Shown in pieces: positions 44,268 through 56,215 of a stretch of 64,000 nucleotides of DNA. The notes below the pieces were generated by a model that had not been told where the DNA came from, ran no database searches, and saw only the letters and a program-made list of their open reading frames with translations. The position numbers were made by a program, and so were the translations under genes. Every line of letters begins with the position of its first letter. Within the stretch, counting starts at the first letter, position 1. The stretch comes from Euryodendron excelsum. Taxonomy: Eukaryota; Streptophyta; Magnoliopsida; Ericales; Pentaphylacaceae. The stretch spans positions 25,323,001 to 25,387,000 of the forward strand of contig CM065388.1 of assembly GCA_033060915.1 (NCBI GenBank), read 5' to 3'.

Positions 44268-44915
44268 GAGCGCATGTAGCATACGCTCCACCACCGGGAA
44301 GGTTCATTCAAACTTTGCCTTGATAATTGGGCCAACCGGGAAGGTTTCAGGGGAATCGGTCGCACTCGGGATGTTCTCCTAGTGCATCCGATGAACTTTC
44401 ATGTTTTCAAAAAGTTTGAATTACGTTTGGAGATGTGTGATATCATCTCGGGAAGTGTGTTAAAAAGGACACTTTTGCTGAGCGACTGTGATACGCTCTG
44501 GGGGTGTTTGAAAGTGGTTGTTTTCGTTTCGTGCGATTGAGGCCTTCGGGAAGCGATCTATTCGATCGGACCATACCGATGGAAAGTACTCTGGAAATAG
44601 TTTTTGAAATTTTCAAGTTTACGCATTTCTCAAGTCATTTGACGGCACGTTTTGATTAGGGAATTGGAGAAAAAGTCAACCTTGGCGGAGCATCTGCGAG
44701 ACGCTCCAGGGGTTGCTAAAAGTTATAGTTTGTACACCGTACGATAAAGGGCTTCGAGAAGTGATCCATTTGATCGAACCGTATCGACGGAAAGATTTGT
44801 GGATGAACTTTTGAGAATTTCTTGATTTACGCATTTCTCAAGTCGGTTGACGGTGCGATATGATCAGGGAATCGGGAGAAAAGATAATTTAAGCGGAGCG
44901 TCTATGAGATGCTCC
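44268..44915 (-). repeat. Copy E U3: larger repeats with GAGC...GCTC stem-loops
   Basis: Stem-loops occur at 44268-44288, 44481-44499, 44687-44707 (GGAGCATCT-GCG-AGACGCTCC) and 44895-44915 (GGAGCGTCT-ATG-AGATGCTCC). They sit in repeats of about 210 bases that also share TTTACGCATTTCTCAAGTC and GATCGGACC/GATCGAACC words. Confidence 0.75.
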
Positions 44916-45418
44916 AGGGAACTTTTATCGAGTCGTGTGAGTTCAGTTTCATAGGGTGTTCCTCGGGTTAAACAAAGGCATGCGGTGAAATCCTTTGCTC
45001 GAAACCCCAAGGTCAGTGCTGTTTTGGGGCGTTTTTGGCTCCCTGGGGCAAAACGGTCATTTTGACCGGAGTTGCCTGAAAATGGTCAGGAATGGTCTGG
45101 TATATTGTGTTAGGTGTGTAGGGTTGTTCAGGGATGGTTTTGAGAGAGTTTGTCGCCGTTCAGAGGGGTTCGTGCCATGCTAAGTTGTTTAGGGGCAAAA
45201 AGGTCATTTTGACCAGAACGAGCCGGAATAGGACCGGATTTGGACCAAATGGCTTGCGGGGGACGCCTGATGGTTTAACAACATTGTGGAAGGATGGACT
45301 TATCATTTTGAGGGATTTTGAACTTTCCCAAAATGTGCCTGGAGGCCCAAGGGGCAGGTTTGGTCATTTTTCACCGAGTCAGGCTAGCAGGCGCTAGTGT
45401 TGACCTAGTTGTTGGTTT

Positions 45419-45733
45419 CCGAGACCGCCCGGTCTTGGAAAACTACCTATGCGGTGTTGGTCTCCAAGAATGCCCGTTCTTAGAGAGCTACCTGTAGGGG
45501 TGGTATTGGTTCTTGAGAACGCCTGGTCCTAGAAAGCTACCTGGAAGTGTGATGTTGGTCTCCGAGAACGCCCGGTCTTGCGGAACTACCAAATTGACGG
45601 ACATTCTACGTTGGCGGCCTAGCAGGCGCCAGAAGTGAACCGTCTGGAATTGGATGAGGTGTTGGTCCCCGAGATCGCCTAATCTCGGGAAGCTACCTGG
45701 ATGGCATTAGTTTTCGGGACCGCTCGGTCCGAA
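45419..45733 (-). repeat. Copy E U3: CCGAGACC-type stem-loop array
   Basis: Units include CCGAGACC-GCCC-GGTCTTGG (45419-45438), CCAAGAA-TGCCCG-TTCTTAG (from 45464), CCCGAGAT-CGCCTA-ATCTCGGG (45668-45689) and TTCGGGACC-GCTC-GGTCCGAA (45713-45733). The stems differ in sequence but still pair. Each is followed by a GCTACCTG-like word. Confidence 0.78.
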
Positions 45734-47561
45734 AAACTGCCTGAAATAATGGTGCTTAAGGCTCCAGCGGATCCCTGTGGACTCGAGAAGTGACCAGTTG
45801 GTTGGATTGGAGATTGAAAGGCTCATTCTGAGCTTGCATGTGTTATGATATTAGAAACCGAATCCGGTCGAACCGGAGATTGCCGAGCGTGCAAAAATGG
45901 GGTGCTTACAAAGAGGATCAGGTCAACTGTAGTTCGGACAAAAGTCTGAAAGAATTAAAATTTTGAAATGAGTTTTTATTTCTAGAAAGTTTTCATTTTT
46001 AGAAAGTTTCCTTTTTAGGAAAGTTTGAGTTTGAAAATATTTCCTTTCCAGGAAAGGTGGACTTTGAAAATGTTTCCTTTTCAAGAAGATTGGATTTAGA
46101 AATGTTTCATTTTCAAGAAGATTTTATTTGATTTGAAAATATTCACTTGATTTGAAAAGATTTGATTTGATTGAAAAGATTGGGTTTGGAAAATGTTTCC
46201 TTTTCAGGAAGATTAAATTTGGAAATGTTTCCTTTTCAGGAAGATTGGATTTGATTTGAAAAAGCTGTGATTTGAGAAGATTTTATTTCCTTTTTCGAAA
46301 AGATTTGACTTGCTTGACAAGGTAAGTTTGGATTATTTCCAAAATGAGAGACGTTGATTTAGGGTTTAAATTCGGAAGGTTTGAAAAATGAGTGATTTGT
46401 GAAATTTGAAATGGAAGGTTTTGATTTGATTATTTTAAAAAAGGAAAGTTTGAAAAAGGAGAGTTTTGATTGATTTGGAAATTGAGAATTTTGAGGGTTT
46501 GAAAAAGGTATGATTTTGGCTTGTAAAAGGAAAGTTTCTGAGTTGCCAAAAATCGGATTTTTCTAGGATTGGACTCTTAAGGTTTGACAAATGAGAGTTT
46601 TGGAAATGGTTCAAAAACCGAGTCTTTTGAAAACATATTTTAAGGTCTGAAATCCTAACTTGGATTTTAGACATCCAAATGAATATTGCACTTTGCTTAA
46701 AGCCATTATAGCCGTTAGAAAGCGAGAATCACTTTAGGCTCGTGAGTCGAAAGAAACAACGGAAGCACGGGGCTAAAAATGTAGACCTTTTCAAGTCATT
46801 TTGAATGTCACACTTTTCTGGAAACAACCCTAATCATGAAAAGACTAGAATCATTCCAAGATCATGTTTTTGAAAAGAAATAAATGTAGGCTAACGGGAG
46901 TCATTTAAAATATTACACTTTTCTAGGAAAACTCTAACTATGAGAGAGTTAGGATTGACCTAGAATGGTGGTTTTGAGAAAACAACTTTGAAAATGATTG
47001 TAGGGGATAGAGAGATGGCGATAATGCAAATACATGACAATGATAATAATGGCATGAAACATACAAGGCTAGGTATCACCACATTGCAAGAGGGCCCTAA
47101 GGCCATGCTGTGAAGCAAGCGAGGGCCAAAAAGAGAGCCCCGATTAGTAATATCCTCTTGTTCACTCTCGACATGGACTTAACGTCCTCTTGTTCCAAGC
47201 ATTAAAAAAAGGGAGGTTTAAAGATAGGGGATTAAAAAAAGGAGAAAAACCCAAGTGGGTTCAGAGGGAGAAGAGAGTGTGGGGGAGTATGGAAAGGTAA
47301 ACTAGAGAATACCTTGTCTCGTTTCTTCATTCTTTGACGGAGGCTTAGGCCTTGGACTCGAGAACACTTCGAGAGCTTTCGGGCAGGAAGGCAGACCTTC
47401 AGTGGAGCTTGAAGGCTAAGGCTTCAAAGCCTGGGGCTAGGGCTTGGCCGGCAGGACTTCGAGAGTGAGAGAGGGGGCACTGAAGCTGTCTGGAAATGAA
47501 GAGAGAGAGAGAGAATTTTTAGGTAATTTTTCTAACCCAAAACAGTGAGAGGAGAGGTCTG

Positions 47562-47569
47562 TATTTATA
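47562..47569 (-). promoter_or_regulatory. Copy D TATA box
   Basis: The minus strand reads CTATAAATACAGACC, the same box as copy A. Confidence 0.68.
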
Positions 47570-47600
47570 GTGCAAAAGTGGGAGCGTTGTGTGCCACTCC

Positions 47601-47637
47601 TAGTGGCACATGGCTTAAAGTTGGCTATGCGCCACTA
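47601..47637 (-). promoter_or_regulatory. Copy D hairpin upstream of the TATA box
   Basis: TAGTGGCACATGGCT and GGCTATGCGCCACTA are the arms, with three mismatched positions and a 7-base loop. A second, weaker pair of arms lies at 47718-47775 (TTAGTGGCTCAAGGCT and others). Confidence 0.7.
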
Positions 47638-47942
47638 AGAGTGGTGCAAGGGCATTACTGAAGGCTGGAAAAAAGGCTGGATACAGGGTTTGTCGATTCG
47701 TAACTGATTTTGGGTGGCTATGTGCCACTATTAGTGGCTCAAGGCTAAAAAATGGTCATGCTTCACTCGAAGTGGAGCAGAGAGGTTTTGGTTCAAAAAG
47801 GAAAGTGCTGGATGGCGGGGCCCAGCCAAAAATAGAAGGGAATACTCTAGAAAGTGTCCTAGAGGTTGCCAGTTTGATTTCCAGAGCTGGTGTGGTTAAA
47901 GAGAGTGACTGGATCGCGGTCACCTCATCCTGGGAGCTTCAG

Positions 47943-48072
47943 GGTTGACCAAGATTAACCAAGGTTAATTGGGTTGACAAGAGTTGACTGGGGTTGACCA
48001 GGGTTGACTGGGGTTGACCAGAGTTTGACCGAGGTTAACTAGAGTTAACTGTGTTGACCAGAGCTGACCAGA
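47943..48072 (-). promoter_or_regulatory. Copy D U3: cluster of TTGAC (W-box-like) motifs
   Basis: Eight TTGAC cores, mostly TTGACC or TTGACT, lie within about 125 bases in a degenerate GGGTTGACCAGGGTTGACTG repeat. This is about 380-510 bases upstream of the TATA box on the minus strand. Other copies have single TTGACC sites near the equivalent place. TTGAC(C/T) is the core bound by plant WRKY factors; binding here is inference. Confidence 0.6.
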
Positions 48073-48954
48073 GGGTTGCCAGTTTGATACCTAGAGCCGG
48101 TGTCTTTTCTTAGAGCGTTTTGATGCCTTAGGGTAAAATGGTCATTTTGACCGCATAACCTTCTAGAAAGGACCGAAGTTGATTGGATGGCACTAGACAT
48201 GCCGGGTCGTCTAAGGATAGCTTTGAAAGGTGGTCTTACCATTCTAAGGACTTGGTACTTTCTCAAAGAACACGCCGGGTTCGCTAGGGGCAAAATGGCC
48301 ATTTTTCACTAGGACGGGCTAGCAGGCATCGGTGTTGACCGATCTAGATCTGGTCTGGACTTCTATCTGAGGAATTGGTACTTTCTCGATGGACTACTTT
48401 GAAAGGGCCTTACTGCCTTAAGGGATAAACTTTCTCAAAGAACGTGCCGAACTTGAACGGTCTTCCGTTCTTGAGGGGTTTGTGCTTTCTCAAAGAATGT
48501 GACAGATTAGTGGGCATTTTACATTGGCGGGCTAGTAGGCACCAGAAGTGAACCACTCTTCCATCTCAGGGTCTTAGGTACTTTTCAGAGATAAGTATGA
48601 AAGGGGCTTTACCAATCTAGGGAATAAACTTTCTTGGTGATCGTGCCATACTGGATTGAATGGTCCTGTCGTCAATAAGGGATCAACTTTCTTGAATGAC
48701 AGGACAATTGGATTTAACTTTGAATTTGAATGGAATTATCGTCTTATGGAAGTCGTGTCAAGCTAGATTAGATTGACTAATGGACGAGGGGTATTTTGGT
48801 TATTTTGCCTCTATTGGGCCCAGTGGGCCCGTGAAGCAGTTGACAGATTAGATTGGATCTAGAAAGCCGGTTTGGGCTTGAGCATGCTTGTGCTGGTTTG
48901 AGTGTGCATCCATCAGGCTAGAGATAGCTAAGTGGCCAAAATGGGGTGCTAACA

Positions 48955-51068
48955 GCTACCCCTCTTTTTCTGTCTATGCTTGTCAAAGACAAAGAACGAT
49001 AAAGTAAAAGCCCTATTTGGGTCACGAGGCGATTGAAGGGACCGAAGTTGATGAACTTGGAAACTAGTTTTTGAATATAATTTTTTAAATGACTTTTTTG
49101 GACAAAAAGTTTGGAAAACCTTTGAAAGCATTTTGAAATGGGGCTATTGAAGGGAAAGACTGGAAAACCAGACATTTGAATTGGATAGAAACTTTTTCAA
49201 GGGAAAAGTTTTAAAAACTGAGAAATTGATTCAAAGCAAACTTTTTGAAGGAAAAAGTTTAGAAAACCTAGAATTGAATTTTTTTATTTTGCAAGGGGAG
49301 AAAGTCCTGGAAACCCCATCATTTGACGGGAGATAAAAACTTATAGAGAAAAAAGTTTTAAGAAACTGATAGGATTGATTTTGAATTTAAAACTTTTGAG
49401 GAAAAAGTTTAGGAAACCGATAGGATTGATTTTGAACAAAAACTTTTGAAGGAAAAAGTTTGAAACCGGAATTTGATTTTTGAGATAAACTTTTGAATGA
49501 TAAAGTTTGAAACCAGACTTGAATTTTGAAGTAAGCTTTTGAAGGAAAAAGTTTGAAACCGAAAATTTTTGAGGATGAAAGTTAAAACCCGAGCTTTTTG
49601 AAGATAAAAGTTTAGAAAATCGGGAATGATTTTGAAACCAACTTTTTGAGGATAAAAAGTTTAGAAAACCAAGATTGATACCAACTTTTTTTAGGATAAA
49701 AAGTTTTGAAACCGGGATTGAAACCAACTTTTTTTTTTAGGATCAAAAGTTTAGAAAATCGAGTTGATTTTGAAAACAACTTTTCAGGATAAAAAGTTTA
49801 GAAAACTAGGATCGAAATTGAAACCAACTTTTTTTTTCAAAAAAAAAGGTTAGAAAACAGGGAAATTTTGAAAACAACTTTTTTTTTGGATGAAAAGTTT
49901 TGAAAACTGGGGTGATTTTGAAAGCAACTTTTTGAGGATGAAAAGTTTAGAAAACCAGGATCAAAATTAAAACCGATTTTTTTTTTTCGAGAAAAAAATG
50001 GTTTAGAAAATTGGGTAATTTTGAAAACAACTTTTTTTGAGGATGAAAAGTTTACAAAACCGGGTTGATTTTGAAAACAACTTTTTGAGGATAAAAAGTT
50101 TAGAAAACTAAGGTCGAAATTGAAACCAACCTTCTCTTTTTTTTTTAGTAAAAAAAAAAGTTTAGAAATTGGGTAATTTGGAAAGTAACTTTTTTGAGGA
50201 TGGAAAGTTTATAAAACCTGAAATGATTTTGAAACCAACTTTTAAGGACAAAGCTTAAGAAACCTTTGAAATTGATTTTGAATTTTAAAACTTTTGAGAA
50301 AAAGTCTAAGAAACCTAGAAAATTATTTTGAAAATGGTTTTGTAGGACACTTTGTTTTTATATACATACCTCTTCCTGATCGATGAACCCTTATCGAGTC
50401 TTTTTCTTCCTGTCTTGTCTTCAAGATGGTTGACAAGGGGGATTATGATTTATGCAGTAGGTGATGACTGAGCTGACAATAACGAGAGCTGCTTTTGGCC
50501 AAGGATAGGACTAGCGCTGCTGTCATTCAAGTTGATGGAGGTGACTGGTACACTTGGGTGATTTTACCGGGAATCAGTTGAGCCAGGTTTTGCTGCAGTG
50601 AAGTGTGAGCAATTGCAGAGTTAGCTTGGAGAGGATGGAACTATAGAGTGAGCTATTCCTTCTTGTCCTCCTTGCTCTCTTGATTGAATTTCACTTTCAA
50701 CTTTCAAAAGGCCTTCGAGAGGCTAGTAGCTTCTAAGTATTATTTTTGAAATTCTTTGGACTGCTGGCAAGGAAAGGGCCCATGTGAGGCTTCTTAGAAA
50801 GGATGCCCCAAACAAGGTTGCTGGAAATGAGCTAAACTTGAGGAGTCATGACAGGTTGTTTTGTGTTTATAGTTCTTCTGTGTTGGCTTGACTGTTGAGT
50901 TTTGATTTTGGCAAGCAAGATAACATTCTTGTTGATGTATCTCTGGAAGGACTTTGCTTCTTTGAGGGTCATGAGCTAGTTTATGAAGGGGGGTGAAGTC
51001 TCTTTTGATGGGTTCGAAGTATTTGGAAAGTCGAGCATCTCTGGTTGGTTCTTTATTTGATCGGGATG
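48955..51068 (-). other. Copy D inner region next to its 3' LTR
   Basis: It begins with the polypurine tract (minus-strand GACAGAAAAAGAGGGGTAGC). No coding sequence is recognised. About 50350-51068 is non-repetitive with no domain I can name. Copy C is inserted at 51069, so the rest of copy D should continue beyond the window. Confidence 0.6.
49080..50350 (-). repeat. Degenerate repeats of about 45 bases in copy D
   Basis: Words such as TTTTGAAAACAACTTTTTGA followed by GGATAAAAAGTTTAGAAAAC recur some 25 times with variable length. The long open frame here (49341-49727, minus) is just this repeat translated. Confidence 0.8.
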
Positions 51069-51733
51069 TGTAAGCACCCTATTTTTGACCGCTCAGCAGT
51101 CTACAGTCTGTCCAGACTTGTAGTCAAGTCAATATGGACGTATTCCAATCAAAACCAATTCTCTAAATCTAATCCCGTCTATTCATTGTTTTGCGGGCCC
51201 ACCAGGCCCGAATAAAGGCAAAATGACAAAAATACCCCCGGGAGCATTGTTCGATCCAATTCCAAATCAGGCACGTCATTCCGAAGACGGTAAGTCCCTT
51301 TTCCAAATACAAATTAGGCACGCCTTTCCGTAGACGGTAAGTCCCCTTTCGAATTCCAATAGGCACGTCTTTCCAAAGACGGTAAGTCTCCTTTTCAATT
51401 TCAATAGGCACGTCTTTCTGAAAGCGGTAAGTTCCCTTTCCAATTCCAATCTCTCTCTCAAGACAGTTGATTCCTCGAGACGGTAATTCTATCCAATCCG
51501 GCACGTTTTTCAAAAAAAATCTCTTCGGAACAGTAAGTCCCTTTAAACCTGTCGACCGGGCCGAGACTCCAAGTCCCCTAGATTGTAGAACGGTCCACCT
51601 TTGGCGCCTACTAGCTCGCCAATGCAGAAATGTTCGTTTAGGCACGCCTTCTGAGAAAGTTCATTCTCAAGCACTAAGTCCCTTTAGCAGCTTCCCGAGA
51701 TCAGGCAGTCTCGAGAATGATCGCGAACCGTTA

Positions 51734-51861
51734 GAGTAACGAAAATACTCGCAAACATCGCAACCGTCAGAGTAGCGAAAATACTTGTAAACAGGCCGAT
51801 ATAGGGAATTGCCAACAAACCCCTGTATCACGAGACCGCCGTCAGAGTGGGGGAAACACTC
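51734..51861 (+). repeat. Copy C U3 stem-loops
   Basis: GAGTA-ACGAAAA-TACTC (51734), GAGTA-GCGAAAA-TACTT (51770) and GAGTG-GGGGAAA-CACTC (51845) have the same 5-7-5 design as the array of copy A. Between the last two, ATATAGGG...CCCTGTAT (about 51800-51830) can also pair. Confidence 0.75.
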
Positions 51862-52822
51862 AAAACCCAAGTCAACACTGGTGCCTGCTAGCCCACTCTA
51901 GTGAAAAATAACCAAACTACCCGTAGGGCCATTTTTCGACACATTTCTCGAGAACACACCTGAGTCCATAGAATGGTAAGTCCACCCCTTCCAGGATTAT
52001 CTTAAAAGTAATCTAGCATGATTAAGTGCCTTCTAGTCAGTTTCGGGCCAATTTTGAGACTTTTCGGTCAAGATGACCATTTGCCCCTAGGAATCCGAAT
52101 GCTGCGAGGACCATACCGGCTCTGGGTATCAAATCGATAACCTCTCGAGAATGCTTCTTATATTATTCTCAACCTTTTATTATCTTTTCAGATCATTATG
52201 AGTCAGTTCCAGCAAACCCGGTACAAAATGACCTTTTTTCCCCTGGTGGGCCGGTCGCCTTTTTCTAGCTATACCGGCTCTAGGTATCAGACCTGTAATC
52301 TCCTGAGAATGCTTCTTATAGTATTCTTAACCTTTCTTTATTTTTTCGGATCATTCCGAGTCAGTTCCGACAAACCCGATGCAAAATGGCCGTTTTGCCC
52401 CTGGTGGGCCGGTCATCTTTTCCAACCACACCAGCTCTGGGTATCAAACCAGTAGCCTTTTGGAACATTCTAAATAATGTTTCTAAATCTCGAGTCTTCT
52501 TCTGGGATATTCCAAGTCCGTCCCGGTTGCTTTCCGGCTCGATTGACCGTCTTGCTCCTAATGGCCCGGTCAATCTTTTGGACACATTCTATCTTCATTT
52601 TTCAGGTCAAATACGTCTAGGACACTGTTCTAAGTGTCCTTGCCCTTTTCTGGCCTTCCGGGCCAATCCCGATCCCTTAAATCATTTCCGGACTTTCTAG
52701 AGTTACTCCTAGTGAAGCGAGGCTAAAAATTGCATGGTAGTCACTAGTACAGGCGCTTAAATCTTACCAAGATACGTTGCTTGCCGACTTACAAAGTTTC
52801 CTAACTGGCTAGCGCCACTCCT

Positions 52823-52857
52823 AGTGGCGCCAAGAGGTAATTTGGCTTGACGCCACT
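52823..52857 (+). promoter_or_regulatory. Copy C 5' LTR hairpin upstream of the TATA box
   Basis: AGTGGCGCCAAG and CTTGACGCCACT pair with one mismatch, 28 bases before the TATA box. A neighbouring GCGCCACTCCTAGTGGCGC palindrome (52812-52830) overlaps it. Confidence 0.72.
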
Positions 52858-52885
52858 GCAATAGGCCCCAGGTCTATCTTATGTC

Positions 52886-52893
52886 TATAAATA
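52886..52893 (+). promoter_or_regulatory. Copy C 5' LTR TATA box
   Basis: GTCTATAAATACAAAGCC, followed by CATGAAAGAGGTCCGTAAAC as in the other copies. Confidence 0.72.
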
Positions 52894-53779
52894 CAAAGCC
52901 TCCTCCAGCATGAAAGAGGTCCGTAAACTCAGTCAAAAAACCCTACTTTTCGATATACAGAGCTCGTGGCATTTCTAAACCCTAGTCTCCTTAAGTTTCC
53001 CAAACCCTAGCCGCCATACACAAACTCTATCCTCCTATACACTCATACACACCCCCATACACTTATATACTAGCCTCCAACCCTCCTTTGAAGACTTGAA
53101 GGGCTGCAATCTGAAGTTTTGAAGATTGAAGACAAACTCTTGAACGTTGAAGTGAAGACCGAAGCAAGACAAGCAAAGAAAAGCGCACAAAGCTAAGCAA
53201 AATAAAGAAAACACAAGGTAGGCTTCTTATTTACATTTACACATCTTTCCCCCTTTCTTCTCTCTCTGAACCCACTTGGGTTTTCTCTATTTTAATCACC
53301 CATTTTCTTCCCCCCCCTTTCTTTACATGCTTGAAACAAGGGAATTCCCGGTCCATGTGTAGGATTAGATTATTGGAGGGTCACCGTGTCGAGGGCTTTC
53401 TTTTAGTCTAACCGGAGACCACGCGGGTTTGGCCCCCTTGATTATGTGGTGAAGCCTTAAGCTTGTATGTTCACGACCCCAATTTGCATTGTGCATATCA
53501 TTATCTTGCATTCTTCCAAAAAAAATGGTTTTCAAACTCCTTTTCAAAGCTTGCATTAAACTTGTTTTCAAAAGTGCATCAAAATCTTCTTTTTCGAAAC
53601 TTGTTTTCAAAATCACAATCTTAGGGTGATTCTAGCCTTTCCATGGCTAGGGTTGCTTTAGGAAAATGTTACAATTAAAGAGATCAATATGGTCTATATT
53701 TTCAACTCCTATTTTTCAAAACCACTTTCTTAAAGTGGTTCTAACCTTCTTATGGTTAGAATCGCTTTAGGAAAGTGAG

Positions 53780-55690
53780 ACGTTTTTATACTTTTCAAAA
53801 AACTCTTTTTCCAAAAGTCTCTCTTTCTAAAACCCTTCTTTATAACATGTTTTCTAAAAACTCTTCTTTCCAAAATTGTTTTCTAAAACCTCCCTCCAAA
53901 AATCTATTTTCAAAACTTCCTTTTCAATTCCTTTCCAAAACGCTTTCTTCAAAATTTATTTCCTAAAAACACTCTCTAGGTTTCCTTATTAGAAAACTCC
54001 CTCCAAACTCCTTTCCAACAATCTCTTGCCAAAAAACATCTTTCCTACAAGCTCCCTTCCAAAAACGTTTTCTTCAAAGTCCACTTTCCAAAGATGCTCC
54101 TTACGTTTCCTTCCTAAACATCTCTTCCCAAAAATCTCTTTATAAAAACTCTTCACTACGATTTCTTTCCAAAAACTCCTCTCTAGGATTGCCTTCCAAA
54201 AGTCTTCATTTCCAAAAAACTCACTTTCCAAAAACTCTTTTGGTGCCCAAGTCAAACCCTAGAACCCACAATTAGGAAACACTAATTTTCTTTTCAAAAA
54301 TGTGATTTTCAACCTTGCCCCAAACCTAGATTTCCAAAACCTCCCTTACTACATCAAAATCATAAGTTTCCAAAAAACTTATTTTCTACATCAAAATTAT
54401 AGTCTTCCAAATCTAGGGTTTCTAAAACTTCCCTTTCCAAATCCTTGTCAAATCAAATCTTCCCCTTAGGAAGCCAAATCCAATGTCCTGCATAGGAAAC
54501 TAGATCCAATCCTTCGTTTTTGAAAATAAAATCAAACATTCTCTTTTAGAAACAAAATCCAATCCCTTGCTTTAGGAAATAGGAATGTTAACCCTTCCTA
54601 GTCTAAATCTTTCCTAATTCAACACCTTCCTAATCTTCTACTTTTCTAAATCTTAAGTTTCCAAAACTTGAACATAAAAATCTCTCCTAAATTTTAAAAC
54701 TCAAAATCCAAATCTTTCCTAATTCTATCCCTTTTAAATCTTAACTTTCCAAATCTAAGTTTTCAAATCTCTTTTAAATTCAAACTTTTCCTAATCTCAA
54801 GATTTTTTAAAACTTAAACTCTAAAACTTTCTAAATTTCAAATCTTTCCAAATTCAAAGCTTTCTAAATTCAAAACTTTCTTAAGTTGAATCTTTTTAAA
54901 CTTTCTAAATCTTTCTAAAATTCTACACTTTCCTAAACTTCAAATCTTTCCTAATCTAAACCTTTCTAAACTCAAAACTTTCTTACTTTCAAAACTTCCC
55001 TATTTCAAAACATTCCAAATTCCAAACTTCCCTATTTCAAAACATTCTAAATTCAAAACTTTCCTAAGTTGAAACTTTCCTAAAATGAAACTTTTCTAAA
55101 ATGACACTTTCCTAATTTGAACCTTTCCTAATTCGAACATTTCCTAAATCCAATCTTTCTAAATCTTCCAAGTCCAACATTCGAGTCAAATCTTTTCTAA
55201 AATCTTTCCAAGTCAAGTCCAATCCTTCTTTTCTAAGTTCCTAAGTCTAGGTTTCCTAAAACCAAATCTTTCAAAACCAATCTTTTCAAATCTTCCAATC
55301 AAATTCCAAATTTCCCATTCTTCCAATTCCAATTCGAATTCCAACTCCAATTCTCTTCCAAATCAACTCTTCTATTTTCTATCGGACTGTTGTTCGAACT
55401 ACGATTGACCTGATTCCTCCAAAAGGATACGTAGGCAACCCTCATGGGTGCAGTCACAACATTTTTCAAGTTTCTATTTCCACAAAATCTTTCCAAATCT
55501 CCAATCTATTTTCAAACTTCCAATTCCAAATTTCTATTTCCAGATTTCTATTTTCAATTTCTAAAACTTTCCAATTTCAAAACTATCCTTTCAAATCTCT
55601 CTTCTAAAATCAAATCAAATTCTTCTTTTCAAATCTTTTTCCAAATCTATATTCCAACTCTCTTTTTCTTATACTTGCATATCAAGTATC
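53780..55690 (+). repeat. Copy C U5: pyrimidine-rich low-complexity tract
   Basis: It is built of TTTCCTAAA, CTTTCCAAAA, TCAAATC and similar words with few G residues on the plus strand, which is the element's sense strand. It mirrors the purine-rich plus strand of the inverted copy A. Confidence 0.8.
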
Positions 55691-56215
55691 ATGTCTTTTA
55701 AACATTGTTTTCTAAAGTGGATAGGATTGAACATTAGTTAATTGAATACTCTCATAGGTGAATCTAGGGTAAATAGACATGTAGATACTACAAGGGCGCG
55801 GTAAGGTGATGCCTTAGTGCGTCTTCCCTATACGTAACCAACCTCCGAACCTAGAATCACTGTTTTCAAAGACCAAAATGGAGTTTACTTTCAAAAAGGG
55901 CTTAATATTTTCTAAAGGTTGCTAAACAACCCGTTTTTTTAAAAACCCTCTCTTGAGAAAGTTTTCCAAAATCGTTTTTTCAAAAACCTTAAGTGTAGTC
56001 TTCGGATTATACTTAGTTTTTAGGTGACCTAACTCACCGTAATCAAGTTAGGTAGTGACTCCAATTGTTTTCCAAATGCTCTTTACTCAAATCTATTTTC
56101 AATTCAAACCTAGTCGCACTCATTCTTCTAGGAGGTTGAGTTCTACCGAGAGAGTACAGTGTTTTTCCCGCTTGTGTGTGTATTCCTCGAGTGCGAAAAA
56201 TCTGGGCGCGACAAC

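Larger units (their letters stand above)
41039..45910 (-). mobile_element. Copy E: 4.9 kb solo LTR nested in copy D
   Basis: AAGAG is duplicated at 41034-41038 and 45911-45915, and copy D reads straight across (CCTTAAAGAG then GATCAGGTCAACTGTAGTTC). The minus-strand start is TGTAAGCACCCCATTTTTGC and the end GGTGTGACA. It shares the block order of the family, but its U3 stem-loops and pre-TATA palindrome have different sequences, so it is a separate subfamily. It is younger than copy D. Confidence 0.92.
40405..48954 (-). mobile_element. Copy D: 3' LTR of a Tat/Ogre-like element, interrupted by copy E
   Basis: On the minus strand the LTR runs from TGTTAGCACCCCATTTTGGC (48954) to GGGTGTAGCA (40405), about 3.7 kb without copy E. 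Right of 48954 the minus strand reads GACAGAAAAAGAGGGGTAGC, a good polypurine tract, so this is the 3' LTR and the inner region lies to the right. The left flank is the CACTA leader intron. The block order matches copies A to C. The U5 low-complexity part lies at about 45960-46640. Confidence 0.8.
51069..56213 (+). repeat. Copy C 5' LTR
   Basis: It starts TGTAAGCACCCTATTTTTGA and ends CTGGGCGCGACA. U3 holds CGTCTT-TCCA-AAGACG hairpins (51366-51381 and diverged neighbours) and GAGTR-N7-YACTC stem-loops (51734, 51770, 51845). The T/C-rich low-complexity U5 spans about 53780-55690. It is collinear with copy A in reverse. Confidence 0.88.

Noticed and set aside
49341..49727. Minus-strand open frame of 128 codons rich in F, S and K
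   Set aside because: It translates the degenerate repeats of about 45 bases of copy D and has no domain.
51169..51645. Minus-strand open frame of 158 codons
   Set aside because: It lies entirely in copy C U3 and repeats the same peptide because it translates the CGTCTTTCCG minisatellite. The shorter frames at 61932-62144 and 51276-51461 have the same cause.
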